Shown: positions 11,028 to 21,424, numbered from the stretch's first letter. The stretch: DNA of 64,000 nucleotides from Adiantum capillus-veneris (GCA_014529385.2 CM043952.1:154271557-154335556); one strand, 5' to 3'. Program-made: numbers and translations. The notes: a model not told the origin generated them from the sequence alone.

Positions 11028-11272
11028 TGTTGATGGTTTGGGTCTTGATGTAGAGGCTTCGTGGGAGTTTTTATGGAGGCTCGTTGAAGGTAAAGTTGTC
11101 TTGCGAGGTTGATATACTTCAGTGTTTACCTTTGCTTTACCTTTTTATGTAATGGTTGGTGATTTCTTCTCCGCATGGATTTGAGAAGCTTCGCATGGAT
11201 TTGAGAAGCTTCATGGAGTCTTACCGTTGTCGTTGTTGAAGCTTTTGATTGCTGTCAAAAGAAGATGTTCCT

Positions 11273-12106
11273 CTAGCTTTCTGTTAGGATCAGACTCTCT
11301 TTGATATGATGGGAGTCGATTATGTGGAAAGTATCTTTATACTCCCCGGTACTCAACTTGAGTACAGCTTCTGCCATGCCAAAGCTAGGAATCGGCACTT
11401 TTGAACATGTGTACACGATCTCCTCTAGCTCTGTGATTGGCGGCTTTCCCCTCATGATCCAAGTTCCATATGTCATTAGATTCTTTGTTGCTTTTTGATC
11501 TATCACAACTGAACATGCGATTTTGAGTCTTGTTTCCCCGCTTATGCTGAATTTGATCATGGTAGGAGACAATCGATCTTCGTCCTTATCCCTGTTCTTC
11601 TTTTGATCTTGCGTTTGTTGAAGATTTGCCGTTGAACTTGGAAGCTTTCCTTGTTCATCTACTTTCATTTGCACTTTTTTTGGAGTCGGCTTCTTTGAAA
11701 CAGCTTTTGCCGATTCTTCAGGTTTGTCAATGATGACATATTCTTGTGGTTGCTCTACTTCCTTCATTTGCACTTTGGCATCATGGTCCATGACGTAGCT
11801 ATGTGTTTTAACTTTTATGCTTTCACACTCACAAACTTCGTTAGCTTCCTTTAACACCTTTATTGTAAATAAGGGACTTATATCATATCCATCTTCATCG
11901 CAAGATTTAGTCAGGGTCACCTCATTCATGCAAACATCAAGAGTCGCCAGTATTTGATCCCATCCAAAGGGTTCAAATAACTCCTCTGGAAATGGTTCTG
12001 GTACATATGCCTCATCTTGTATTGAACGCTTTAGGATGAAATCTTGCGTTCTAAGACTTCCACTCTCAGGAGCTCCGTACGTCCAAATATGCGCTTTGCT
12101 TTCCAA
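11273..12106 (-). CDS. Protease-like second domain plus acidic/Lys-rich linker (element polyprotein)
   Basis: This 277-codon frame is in the same frame as the protease upstream and is separated from it by one TGA at 12140-12142, so the two were one polyprotein. Residues about 1-120 are acidic and Phe/Pro-rich, 120-180 are Lys/Gln-rich linker, and about 180-277 look like a degenerate retropepsin: CSVVIDQKATKNLMTYGTW where a protease has D-[ST]-G-A, then KLSTGEYKDTFHIID and ESLILTES where a protease has the I-L-G-x-x-[WF] strand. The catalytic D is kept but S-G is replaced by Q-K, so activity is unlikely. Role inferred only; it might be structural. Confidence 0.6.
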   Translation of the reverse strand: MESKAHIWTYGAPESGSLRTQDFILKRSIQDEAYVPEPFPEELFEPFGWDQILATLDVCMNEVTLTKSCDEDGYDISPLFTIKVLKEANEVCECESIKVKTHSYVMDHDAKVQMKEVEQPQEYVIIDKPEESAKAVSKKPTPKKVQMKVDEQGKLPSSTANLQQTQDQKKNRDKDEDRLSPTMIKFSISGETRLKIACSVVIDQKATKNLMTYGTWIMRGKPPITELEEIVYTCSKVPIPSFGMAEAVLKLSTGEYKDTFHIIDSHHIKESLILTES

Positions 12107-12139
12107 ATCAGTTGTGGAGTTTAAGTCCTCCCCCGGGGT

Positions 12140-12676
12140 TCATACTACATCTCTATAACTATGATTCGTGACATTGATCTTCGTAGTGACATCCTTGTGT
12201 CTCAAGTAGATATAGTCATAGCCCCAGTCTTGTACCATTTTGAGCTGACGCATGAATGGTCTGCCCAATATGATGTCAAAGTTGCTGCTCCTGTCAAAAT
12301 TCATTATGGCAAAGGTGTGCTCATACTCTATGCCACACGAGGATACAATGATTTGTTCTAATATTCCAATCGGTTTCTCCGTGTATCCATCCGCTAATTG
12401 CAGTTTCATTCGAGTTTTCCTAAGAGCAGGCTTTCCCCATTTTTTCCATATCTCTTTGGTTGCAATGGAAATTATTGCCCCACTATCTAATATAGCAACC
12501 GTCTTTATGCCTTTGTACTCAAGTGGTAAGGTGGTGTTTCCTTCTTCTCCTTCAAAGTAGTCACCCACCTTATTTACTGGTACTGGCTTTGTCTGTGGTT
12601 TCTTAGGCAAGGTGTCATCCATGTTTTCATATGCAAGTTGTTCATGTGAAGGGATTTTCAACCCCATCTTTTCCAA
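12140..12676 (-). CDS. Aspartic protease domain of the non-autonomous element
   Basis: The 178-codon frame contains the retropepsin pattern: PLEYKGIKTVAILDSGAIISIA (active site DSGA, residues about 60-75), a flexible middle, then FDIILGRPFMRQ (residues about 140-150). Retropepsins cut the gag polyprotein during particle maturation. The frame continues upstream in other frames into the gag spacer (12700-13020), so its first Met is unlikely to be a true start. It ends at the TGA at 12140-12142, beyond which the same frame continues. Active-site D-S-G is intact. The family match by eye is closer to gypsy-type than copia-type proteases. Confidence 0.85.
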   Translation of the reverse strand: MEKMGLKIPSHEQLAYENMDDTLPKKPQTKPVPVNKVGDYFEGEEGNTTLPLEYKGIKTVAILDSGAIISIATKEIWKKWGKPALRKTRMKLQLADGYTEKPIGILEQIIVSSCGIEYEHTFAIMNFDRSSNFDIILGRPFMRQLKMVQDWGYDYIYLRHKDVTTKINVTNHSYRDVV

Positions 12677-12929
12677 GTGTTTGAGACGTCAATTCATGCA
12701 AGCTCTTGGTATCCATCATTTTTGGTGTGGCTTTCCACTGAGAAGGTACCATTTTAACATGCGATTTTGTTTCGAGTTCTCCTATGAAAGATGGCAAAGT
12801 CTTTAGAGAGCGTGGTTTACTCTCTTTAGATGCGACAGACCCAACATCCCGTATAGAGATCGTATATCCCTTGGGAAGAATTCGTGACCCATGTTTATCT
12901 CAAGGACAGGTGTTGACTGTAAAGTAGCA

Positions 12930-14186
12930 CTACCATCTTTTTGGTTTCTGATTGATTCCCACAAGGATTGTGGCCACGGTTCTTCTACCTCCGGAATAGG
13001 CATCACTGCTTGAGCCCACCCCATCTGTGGTATTGGCTACTTCCCTTGTATCTAAAGGTGCCTCAACTGCTGGCTCTTCCTCTTTGTTTACAATACCACG
13101 ACTTTCCATTTCCTGAACTTTTTCATTGATTAGCACCTCCATTTTGGGAGCATCTGGAACTGGTTCCATAAGAGCTTGGGCCTTTTGGAAGAGCTCCTTG
13201 CACATTTGCAACCTCTCTTTTTCATACCCCGGATGAGGATACGTCAGCCATCTATCCTCTTGGGTTTGGTTGTTCTTTAACCTAGCATCATAAGCTTTCA
13301 AGGTCGCATCCAAAGGTTCAAAGACTTTGTCGACCAAGACTAAACCTCCCGAGTTAGTATTTGACTCTTTAGGTCCCTTTGCGTTGTTGTTCCTTTCTTG
13401 CTCTTGTCTAAGCTGCTCTCTTGTTTGATTCAGTTTAGTTTCCAAAGCCGCTTTCTCCTTCAGCCTCTTCAATTTCATTTTGTCTCGCCTGCCTTTCCAT
13501 GATCTTCTTTCGAAGGTTCTCACCGATTTGTTCTCAAATTCTGTTTGAACAGGCAATGTGGCTTTTTCAGCTGGTTTGTTTTTGGAAGCTTCTTGAGCTC
13601 GAGCTCGAGTCATCATGTTTAAAGGAATGGTGGGTTCTACCTCGGATCCGCTTGAAGAAGGCATCACGCTTACAACATTCATTGTTGCTTTTCCTTTGTA
13701 GTCTGGATTTTTAGCACAGTGTTGGCGTAGATGGTCTATACCACAACCGTCACAGAACACAAATATTTCTATTTGTGGACCCTTGTTTGGACAACTTCGT
13801 GCCCAATGATCACCTCCACACTCGTAGCATGGACCTTCTTGTTTCATAGCTGGTGATCCAGCCGATGGTTGTTCTTGCCTTGTGAGGATGTTCTTTGAAC
13901 CATACTCCTGATGATTGGATATGAACATGAGAGTATTTATATCCATGGAGTATTGATTTCTCATGGGTTGTGGAACATACGTTGGTTGAGTGTAGTTAAA
14001 TACTACTCTCCCATCGTTCAAAAGATGCGGTTGTTGCCCTAGCACATGTTGTGGCTTTGGTTGAGTGCTACACCATGGAGTGGGATGATCCCCTCCACAA
14101 GTATTACATATCCTCAATTGAGGCTGTCGTACATCTAGGTTTTGTTGGTAGCCTTGGTTTATTCTTCTAATCACCCCCTCGAACAC
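12930..14186 (-). CDS. gag: Gag C-terminal half with zinc knuckles
   Basis: The 418-codon frame contains cysteine-rich boxes CNTCGGDHPTPWC and CYECGGDHWARSC (both C-x2-C-x4-H-x4-C zinc knuckles, which bind the RNA genome), then a third, CDGCGIDHLRQHC. A Lys/Arg-rich stretch and a predicted coiled coil (ETKLNQTREQLRQEQERNNN) follow at residues about 235-275. It begins by overlapping the previous gag frame by 16 bases (a one-base shift near 14180) and its end at 12930 shifts again into the frame seen at 13024-12803. These shifts look like decay, not programmed frameshifting, because several occur. Confidence 0.8.
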   Translation of the reverse strand: MFEGVIRRINQGYQQNLDVRQPQLRICNTCGGDHPTPWCSTQPKPQHVLGQQPHLLNDGRVVFNYTQPTYVPQPMRNQYSMDINTLMFISNHQEYGSKNILTRQEQPSAGSPAMKQEGPCYECGGDHWARSCPNKGPQIEIFVFCDGCGIDHLRQHCAKNPDYKGKATMNVVSVMPSSSGSEVEPTIPLNMMTRARAQEASKNKPAEKATLPVQTEFENKSVRTFERRSWKGRRDKMKLKRLKEKAALETKLNQTREQLRQEQERNNNAKGPKESNTNSGGLVLVDKVFEPLDATLKAYDARLKNNQTQEDRWLTYPHPGYEKERLQMCKELFQKAQALMEPVPDAPKMEVLINEKVQEMESRGIVNKEEEPAVEAPLDTREVANTTDGVGSSSDAYSGGRRTVATILVGINQKPKRW

Positions 14187-15351
14187 TTGGTTAATGATTG
14201 GTTCCCAAGGAGTTTGAACATCTGTCTTTGTTGTTGTTCGCTCTTCGGAGATGAGGTACTACTAGTCGCGTTGTCTATATCTTCACTCACCTCTCCGTAG
14301 GCCTTGCAATTGTCAACTAGATATAGAGCTTCTCTAGTGACTTGCTCAAACGTTGTGCATCCTTTCAAATGTAGGTCCTTTTTTAGAGTTTCATTCTTCA
14401 AGCCCTCTATAAAGAGAACTGATAACCTCTCATCTTGCGATAGCTCTCTCACAGGACATCTGTCTATGTATTGCTTGAAGCGAAGCAAAGCTTCCTTCAC
14501 TCTTTCAGCCGCTTTTTGTTTGAAAGTGTAGATTTGGGACAATGTGTTGTGTTTGATCCCCCTTTTCGAGAACTCCTCTACAAATTCTTGTAAGAGTTGT
14601 GCTATGTTGGGAAATCATCTCTATTCAATGGTTGGAACCAACTCAAGGCTGTTCCTTCTAATGTCAACCCAAATCCCTCATACTGAGTATGAAAATCTGC
14701 AATCTGTTTAGCTCTCAAAACTTGTTTGAAGAGTGAGACATGAGCATATGGGTCCCATGTCCCATTGTAATTTGTTTTGACACATTGAGACACTTGATAT
14801 GGTCTTAATCGTTGGGGTTCGGTCACCAATCTAACCAATTCGTGGTCTCTTGAAAAAACGTCTCTCATGCTCTCCTCTCGTCTTGGAGAAAATCCTGGTG
14901 GAATCCTCTCTGATGTGTAATCTAGCATCGTATTTGGCTGGAAGTAAGTAGAGATCGGAGTACCCTTGTATGTGTATCTGTCTAGGTCAATTGGATTGAC
15001 AATTTTGTACTCTCTTCCATACTTATCTACCATCAAAACTTGCACTCCATTGGCATATGTATACGCGAATGCATAGAGGTTCTTATGGGTGGTCAACTCC
15101 CTAACATTGGGTTCTACAAACTTGTAAAAGATATATGGATCCCCGTTTGTGAATCTATACAAGCCCTCATGAGTGTAGTCACTCTCATGGATTCATTGGC
15201 TTTGATAAATCTCACGTTCGGTTTGTTGATCAGAGGTATGCCCCTCCTCTATGTATTCTCTCAATCCCTCTGTAAAAGGCATTGCAACGTTTCTTGCGTT
15301 TTTCATGTCTTCGAGTGGAGTAGAGAACCCTGGTGGTGGATGATTTGTCAT
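14171..15351 (-). pseudogene. gag: Gag N-terminal half (broken by one stop and one frameshift)
   Basis: An ATG at 15351 opens MTNHPPPGFSTPLEDMKN; the same frame continues past a TGA at 15193-15195 into 15162-14602 and ends SWFQPLNRDDFPT. After a one-base shift near 14605 the reading continues to 14542-14171, with KEALLRFKQYIDRCPVREL and RLSVLFIEGLKNETLKKDL. The order (GTALSWFQPL, then RFxxLxxxCP, then FxxGL) is that of a plant retrotransposon gag capsid domain, which builds the virus-like particle in the cytoplasm. Original length with the zinc-knuckle half would be about 800 residues. Confidence 0.8.
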
Positions 15352-18119
15352 GGTTAAGGCTCACTCAAAAGTCTCAAGATAGTCCTTGACAATCCCACTT
15401 TGGCTTAGTGCAACCTATCCCCTTTTGCCCTTGATGAGGTCTCTCAAAAGTTAGGAATTTTTGACTTTTTGGTCTCTGGAAACTGGTCTTGGGGTACCCT
15501 AAAAGTTTGCTATTGCCCACAAGCTTTCTTCCTAGCTATACCTGACTCAATTTGGAGTTGTCTATCAAAAGTTAGAGCACTTTTAGTGAACTGTACTTGA
15601 AACAACACTCAAAACAATCTCAGGACCTGAAAACAGAAACTTTGGCTTGTTTCTTGGTCTCTAGAAGGTATTTTTAGCTCAAACTTGAGAATTCGGATGT
15701 ACTCAAGTATGTCTATAAGATCACCAAGTAAGATACCCCCACTATGCTGAGAGGTACATGGATCGCGATCCATGTTCCCTGTCAATTTTTTTTCTCCAAA
15801 TTTTCCCAGATTTTGACTGTGTGTAGAAAAGGTCATATGCAAGCGATATACCAATTTTCAGCAAATTCTGAGGTTGAGGTACATGGATCGCGATCCATGC
15901 TCCAGCCACATTTGGACTTGATCTCTTGGCAGCTTGTTCCTGACTATGTCCACAAGCTAAATCTCAAATCTTTTTGGATTTAGACTTGGTTTCATAGGTC
16001 AAATGGCCATCACTAGGTATGTATTGCAGTTTTCTGTCAGTCATCTGTTTTTCTCCCTTTTGACCCAAATTTGCTCAATTTTTTCCAAAACTGGACTTGG
16101 GGATATGTTTCCTTGTGTAGGCAATACTGACCTGGAAATTTTCAGGTTAAGCTGTCACTAGGGTACATGGATAGCAATCCATGTTTGGAGCCCAAATTAA
16201 CTTTTCTTAGTACCATCATATTCAACATGATTAGGAGGTCCTATGGTATCAATTTTTTTGAAAATTGACCTCTGGATTGGAAGTAAGGTCAGTTCTGGCA
16301 CTTACATAGAGTACTTGGCAGTTCTGGGCTTTTGGTATGGTTTTTGGTATTGAAATTCACTTTTGAAAGACCACTAAACTCCTTGTGATGTGCTCTAGCT
16401 ATGGTGCAAATATTGTATCAGTCTGTGATAAAAGAACATGGATCGCGATTCGTGTACCTATGTGTCAGAAGGTACTGAAACTTGGCACACAACTTCCCCT
16501 TGGTCTCCTGATGCTGGCTATGTGGTTTTTGTGTGATTTGGACTTGTTTAGGCCAGGAAAAAGTCAATTCACAGGTCTGTTTTAGGGTTTTCCTATTTGA
16601 ACAGTTTTTGACTCTTTTGATGACTTTTTTGGACTTTTTTGACAAAAATTATTTGGGGACTTTTGTTCACAATGGTCTCTGCTACATGCTTGAAAAGTTT
16701 TTTTCCAAAAAATTCTCAGAGGTACATGGATTGCGATCCATGTTCCTTCACTTTTGGATCTGAATTTTTGGTGTGCTGATAGCTTATGATGTTTGTAGCT
16801 TGCTCCCCAAATCTTTTTGAATTTGAATCAGTTTTACTCAACCAAAACTTACTTCTACAGTCAGTTGCGACAGTTTTGACAATGAGCTGTTTTTTGCTCT
16901 TTTGACCACTTTTTGTAACTTTTTTGCATTTGGTTCTTTTGGGAAAATGTTTGTCTATATCTCAGCTGCCTACTGCCCAAATCTCAGCCAAAAAAATTTA
17001 ATGAGGTACATGGATCGCGATCCATGTTTGACCACATTTTGACATGAAACTTGGTCAGCTTGAAGTTCATGTTATGGTGATACTCTTCCCCAAATCTTTT
17101 TAAATTTGGACAAATTTTTCCTAGTCAAAAGTGAGTTTTTTTGTCTGTCCTGCGATTTTTGACTAGTTTTTGTATTTGGCTATTTTGACCAACTTTTTTC
17201 AATTTTTTGACATGGCCCCTTTTGGCAAAGTTGTTCCAAATGATATCAGGGATGCACTCGTCAAATATCATTCCCAAATGTCAAAAAGTACATGGATCGC
17301 GATCCATGTTTGACATCATTTTTTCATGAATTTTGTTATGCAAGTTCTCTATGCCTTGTAGAAGCCAAATCTCACCCCTTTTTGAATTTGGTTCCCAAAA
17401 TCTCAAGATTTGCCCAATTTTGTGTTTGAAATGCTTGGTTTGCTGTTTTTGCCGTAACAGTCAATTCTGATGTGATTTTTGATTTTTTCTTTCAAGAAAA
17501 CTTGATCGGAGCAGTTTCCCAATGATGTACACTGTAATTGGTCACTTTTTTGCAAATTTGGTTTTTTGGGGTACATGGATCGCGAGCCATGTTCCTCTAC
17601 AAATTCTGGTCAAACTTTCTAGATTGCTTCTTGAGAGTCTACTAATGCCCTTGATCCATAAATTTTTGAATTTGGATCACTTTTAAGGTCTCTACCATCA
17701 AATTTTCATAATTTCAAAGTTATGGTCAATTTTGCCAAAATATGGTTTTCACTCTTTTTTCCTTGATCTTTTAGCCCAAATTTGATGGTGGTAGTTTCTG
17801 CTTACCCTACTCCTAAGTACGAATGAAACATGAAACAAAAACAAATAGAATGGTACAAAATAAAGTCGAAACTGCTAACGGAACATCACTCTGAAAGCAT
17901 AGAGAAAATTGGAGAATAAAATGCTTTTGACTATCTCACTCACAACCCTCTTTACTTCTCAAGAATAGATATAGCAAGTCCTCGACTTCTAGACTCTATC
18001 AAGCATTAAACCTCGTGTCTAGCTGCTTCATTGCTAAAGTGTAAATGGAATGGAGAGACAAATCTTAGAAAAAGAACGCTCTAAATACACACTAGGTCAC
18101 TCACCATCTAAGGATCATA
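15352..18119 (-). other. Long untranslated leader of the non-autonomous element
   Basis: 2.8 kb between the primer site and the gag ATG. No frame is coding. It is rich in oligo-T runs on the plus strand and consists mostly of a diverged tandem repeat marked by the palindrome array listed next. Part of the leader next to the primer site (17800-18119) is free of palindromes. Leaders of LTR elements usually hold the RNA packaging and dimerisation signals. Confidence 0.75.
15756..17592. repeat. Array of eight 20-base palindromes, about 283 bases apart
   Basis: ACATGGATCGCGATCCATGT is a perfect 20-base palindrome. Copies start at 15756 (perfect), 15881 (last base changed), 16165 (two changes), 16436 (two changes, right arm), 16724 (one change), 17008 (perfect), 17290 (perfect) and 17573 (one change). 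Steps are 125, 284, 271, 288, 284, 282 and 283 bases. Most copies are flanked by GGT before and TTC/TTG after. Between copies a weaker shared block (AAATCTTTTTGAATTTGGA-like, for example near 15960, 16810, 17092, 17370 and 17660) keeps the same phase, so the array is an old tandem duplication of a roughly 283-base unit in which the palindrome is the best conserved part. Confidence 0.95.
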
Positions 18120-18137
18120 TCCCCGACAGCGGCACCA
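18120..18137 (-). other. Primer-binding site, Asp-tRNA-like
   Basis: On the minus strand TGGTGCCGCTGTCGGGGA follows the LTR end CTAACA by one base. It resembles the TGGCGCCG...CGGGGA site that I recall from plant Tat/Athila elements and attribute to Asp-tRNA, with about three changes. Its type differs from the Met-type sites of all other elements in this window. Confidence 0.75.
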
Positions 18138-18138
18138 A

Positions 18139-19053
18139 TGTTAGCGGATCGCCGTGTGACGGACATCTGCAACATAGCTTTCTGGCACTAACATAATGTC
18201 AATACTCAGGGAAAGTGACTCGGATGGGGCACGGAGACTCTATGAGATCGTCAATCTCAAGAAGTGAACCTTAACAAGCAAACACAATAACTCTACAAGC
18301 AAACCAACACTCAATGATTAGGGAAATCTGCCTATGTTCTTTCTCACAGCTCTAGGTCATCACGCCATTTTGGCACTCGAACGGACTCGAAATGCAACGA
18401 AACTTTAGGAGGAGGTCTAGGACACCTAGGGACACTATCCTAGCAAGTCTGGTCGCAATCCGACAAAGTACCAAAATCACGAATTATCATGAAAAAGGTC
18501 CTGAAAACTACAACATAACATACCAGAAAGGTCGCCCTATGGTCTAGGAACACTCTCCTATGGTCAAAATGGCTATAAACAATGATTTAAGCACTCAAAT
18601 TTACAATTACAGCTCACAGACGCGTAGTCGCGAACCACAACAAAACTGAAAATGCTTACACTTGAATTAAAGAGCAAAGAGAGAGGAACACAATGCAAGT
18701 TTTTGAATCAAAAATGAATTACCAAATCATTAGCTGCGATGATTACAAGTTTGGAGCAACTCGTAGCTTGAGCGTACGTTTTTGGAGCTCCCTTCTTCTT
18801 CTAAAGATAAGCCCCTCTTCACATTAAGGTCATTAACCTTTATACCTAGGGATTTCTAAATGGCCAGTGGTCGGCTCACACGGACCTTTACAATTGTCAT
18901 GAGAGAATTACAACTCAGGGAATTGACTGCTACTCTGGAATTAGGATTTACACAGAGTATTACTACACTAGCTCGGAAAACTAATAGAGTACAAATGTGG
19001 TGTCCGGCTATGTGTCCGGCCAGGTGGGCATCCGTTTGGTTTGTCCTCAAACA
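18139..19053 (-). mobile_element. 5' LTR of the non-autonomous element
   Basis: 915 bp. On the minus strand it starts TGTTTGAGGACAAACC at 19053 and ends CGCTAACA at 18139, directly before the primer site. It matches 7862-8759. Short open frames inside (18856-19107, 18860-19072) are shared among all three LTR copies only as DNA. Confidence 0.92.
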
Positions 19054-19299
19054 AATACAAAAGCCTTTTTGAGGGGGGGAGTGGCTCCAAGTAAATCCGG
19101 TCCTCAATTGTTGTCAATTTCTCTAATTCTCTCTCTCTTTTGCAAGTATTGTTCATGCCAAGCTAACTAGGTATATTGTTTATTTGCTACCTTCATTCAA
19201 GTGCTTTCCCTATGTTCATTGAAAATCCTCTTAAGGAAATGGCCACTATTGTTACTTTTATTCCGCTATGATCAATGTTATTAAGCATATTCCATTACA
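19054..19299 (+). mobile_element. Gypsy A 5' LTR, remaining part
   Basis: Resumes the LTR interrupted at 6967, matching the minus strand of about 42090-42330 in gypsy B (shared CAATTGTT, CTCTCTCTCT and GTATTGTTCATGCCAAG blocks). Ends TTCCATTACA just before the primer site. The right target duplication AATAC is 19054-19058. Confidence 0.85.
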
Positions 19300-19300
19300 T

Positions 19301-19312
19301 TGGTATTAGAGC
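19301..19312 (+). other. Primer-binding site of gypsy A (initiator Met-tRNA type)
   Basis: TGGTATTAGAGC follows the LTR end TTACA by one base and differs by one base from the usual TGGTATCAGAGC. Confidence 0.85.
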
Positions 19313-19706
19313 TATTGGTTTCTCTTTTCTTGCTTAACAAGAGAGGTCCTTAAGCTGTTCATGAAAGGTTGGACATGTTCATCACAAGAGGGTCACTTGG
19401 GAGAGGGATTTATTATCCCAGTTGGAATGAACTAAGTTCGAGGTACACCGTTGGGAACTATAAACTTAATAATGGAGTCTTTCGGGGCTTGGCTTTGGCT
19501 TAACCATTATTGAGCTACTAGCAAGCTCAATAGGAACCATAATCAATGTAGCACTGCTAGACCCTCTCCACTTCTCTTTGCAATCAACAGTCTCTAAACC
19601 ATGGGCGTGGCTATTTGAGACCTAATTTTTAAAAGTTAAGAAGAGTAGCAACTAAAGTTTTGAAGTCGCCAAAGCACAAAGTAGCATATATATAAATTTA
19701 GTTAGC

Positions 19707-21424
19707 ATGGATGACAATAATAAAGAGAGTAGAATGAGTATTGACAATTTTGATTTTGCACGTAAAGGTGCTACTAATGATGCCCCCATGTTTGTGAACT
19801 ATCTTGTTACTAGGTTGCAACAAGCTATGGGCAATCCCGCCTTCCAAGCCAAAGTTAACCAACAACTTTACACTCATGGGATTCTCCAAACTCCCCAAGA
19901 AGAGAGAGTTTAGGAAGCCTTGATCTTTTAGTTGTTCTACATGCCCTAGACACATGGAAGCACTATCTATTGGGGACTCCATTTATTTTGCAAACAGACC
20001 ACCAAAGTTTCAAGTACTTCACGAACCAAGCTTTCCGACAAACAAATAAGGTGGGAAATTTTTATTTCATAATTTTATTTTCATTTTGCTCACATTGCTA
20101 GTAAGCACAATCAAGTGGCCGATGCACTTTCACAACAACCAAGAGTTAATGCGGTGTCTATAGCAACTCACAATGATCTATCTTCTATGATAGATGAGTA
20201 TGCTAGTGACCCTGACTTTAAAGACATAATGTCATCCCTTGCACGGGGGAAGAAATAAGAACCATTCACCTTGCAGGATGGTTATCTTATCCATGGCAAT
20301 AGGCTATGTGTTACCCACTCCCTTCATGAGAAAGTCATGTACGAATCCCATGCTCCTCCCTATGCGGGGCATAGAGACATTCAACCTACTCTTTGAGGAG
20401 TAGAGATGTACTTCTATTGGCCTACCATGAAAGTGGACATACAAGAGTATGTTTCAAAATGTGTGGTATGCCAAAAGACTAATTATGATAGAGGTAAACA
20501 ACTTGGATTGCTCCAGCCATTGCCAATCCCTAATTCACCATGGGAGAGTATATCCATGGATTTTATCTTTGGATTACCCAAGTCTATCCATGGGAATACG
20601 AGAATATGGACAAAAGTCGACAGGTTTAGCAAGCAAGCACACTTTATTCTTGTCAAAACGACTATTAAGGCACACCAAATGGCAACTCTCTTCATATCTT
20701 AGATTCTCAAACACCATGGATCGCCAACATCCATCGTGTCAAATAAAGATCTTAGAATGACCAGTAATTTCTCTTTAAAAATCTAGGTACAAGATTGAAT
20801 TTCTCTTCGGCCTATCGCAAACGGATGGCCAAAGTGAGATAGCCAATCTTACGATACTCAAAGACTTATGTTACAAAAGTAGATCGATGCTCACAATGGG
20901 AGAAGTACTTACCCCTTGTAGAGTATGCATACAATACTATTGTCCATACTTCTACGGGAAAAGCACCTTTTGAAATCATAGAGGAAAGACCTAAAAGTCC
21001 CTTGCTACTTAAAGTATATGGGAAGATCTTCGATGGCGATGAGTATAGCCGTGAACTACAAGAATATTTTCAAAAGATTAAGGAGGCTATATCCATCTCT
21101 CAACAAAGGTAAAAAGCTATTGCTGACAAGCACAAAAGGGCCTTAACGTTCAAAGAAAATGATTGGGTCTTACTTAAGTTTCCCAAGGCTCGATTGAGGC
21201 AAACGACGAGCAAAAATCCTACGGGGGCCATCAAAAGTATTATGCTAAACTAGCAAAAAGATACTATGGTCCTTTTCAAATCTTAAAGCCAATCAATGAA
21301 ATGGCTTATCAACTCAAGCTGCCCAACCATTAGCTCATACACAATGCTTTTCATGTAAGCCTACTTAAGCACTACAAAGGAGAGCCACCAAGTAAACCAA
21401 TTATTGAAGACCCTCCAGAAATCA
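19707..21424 (+). pseudogene. gag-pol: Gypsy A gag start fused to RNase H, integrase and C-terminal tail
   Basis: Gag N-terminus (MDDNNKESRMSIDNFDFA, 19707-19913) is joined near 19915 to the second half of RNase H (LDTWKHYLLGTPF, then KHNQVADALSQQPRVN near 20105), so the rest of gag, protease, reverse transcriptase and half of RNase H are gone. Integrase follows: zinc-binding part to CVVCQKT (20406-20480), core SMDFIFGLPKS (about 20550), the catalytic Glu codon GAG kept at 20836-20838, then KAPFEIIEERPKSPLLLK and the LKFPKARLR region. Stops and shifts are frequent (about 20258, 20396, 20700). The piece ends abruptly at 21424, where an inverted gag fragment begins. Confidence 0.85.

Larger units (their letters stand above)
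6968..19053 (-). mobile_element. 12.1 kb non-autonomous LTR retrotransposon with gag and protease but no pol
   Basis: Read on the minus strand: 5' LTR 19053-18139, primer site 18137-18120, 2.8 kb leader with a palindrome array, gag from ATG at 15351, zinc-knuckle region, aspartic protease, protease-like domain, long basic tail, polypurine tract 8771-8760, 3' LTR 8759-7862, then an inverted third LTR. I searched all frames shown across 8760-15350 for reverse transcriptase (xxDD box), RNase H and integrase (HHCC, DDE) signatures and found none. Such gag-only elements are known in plants as TR-GAG or large-retrotransposon-derivative types and need another element's enzymes. The 5-base duplication AATAT/AATAC flanks the whole three-LTR unit, suggesting it integrated as one piece. 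Confidence 0.85.

Noticed and set aside
15756-17592. Palindrome array as a CRISPR array
   Set aside because: Spacing near 283 bases, inter-repeat DNA related between units, and a location inside a plant retroelement leader exclude it.
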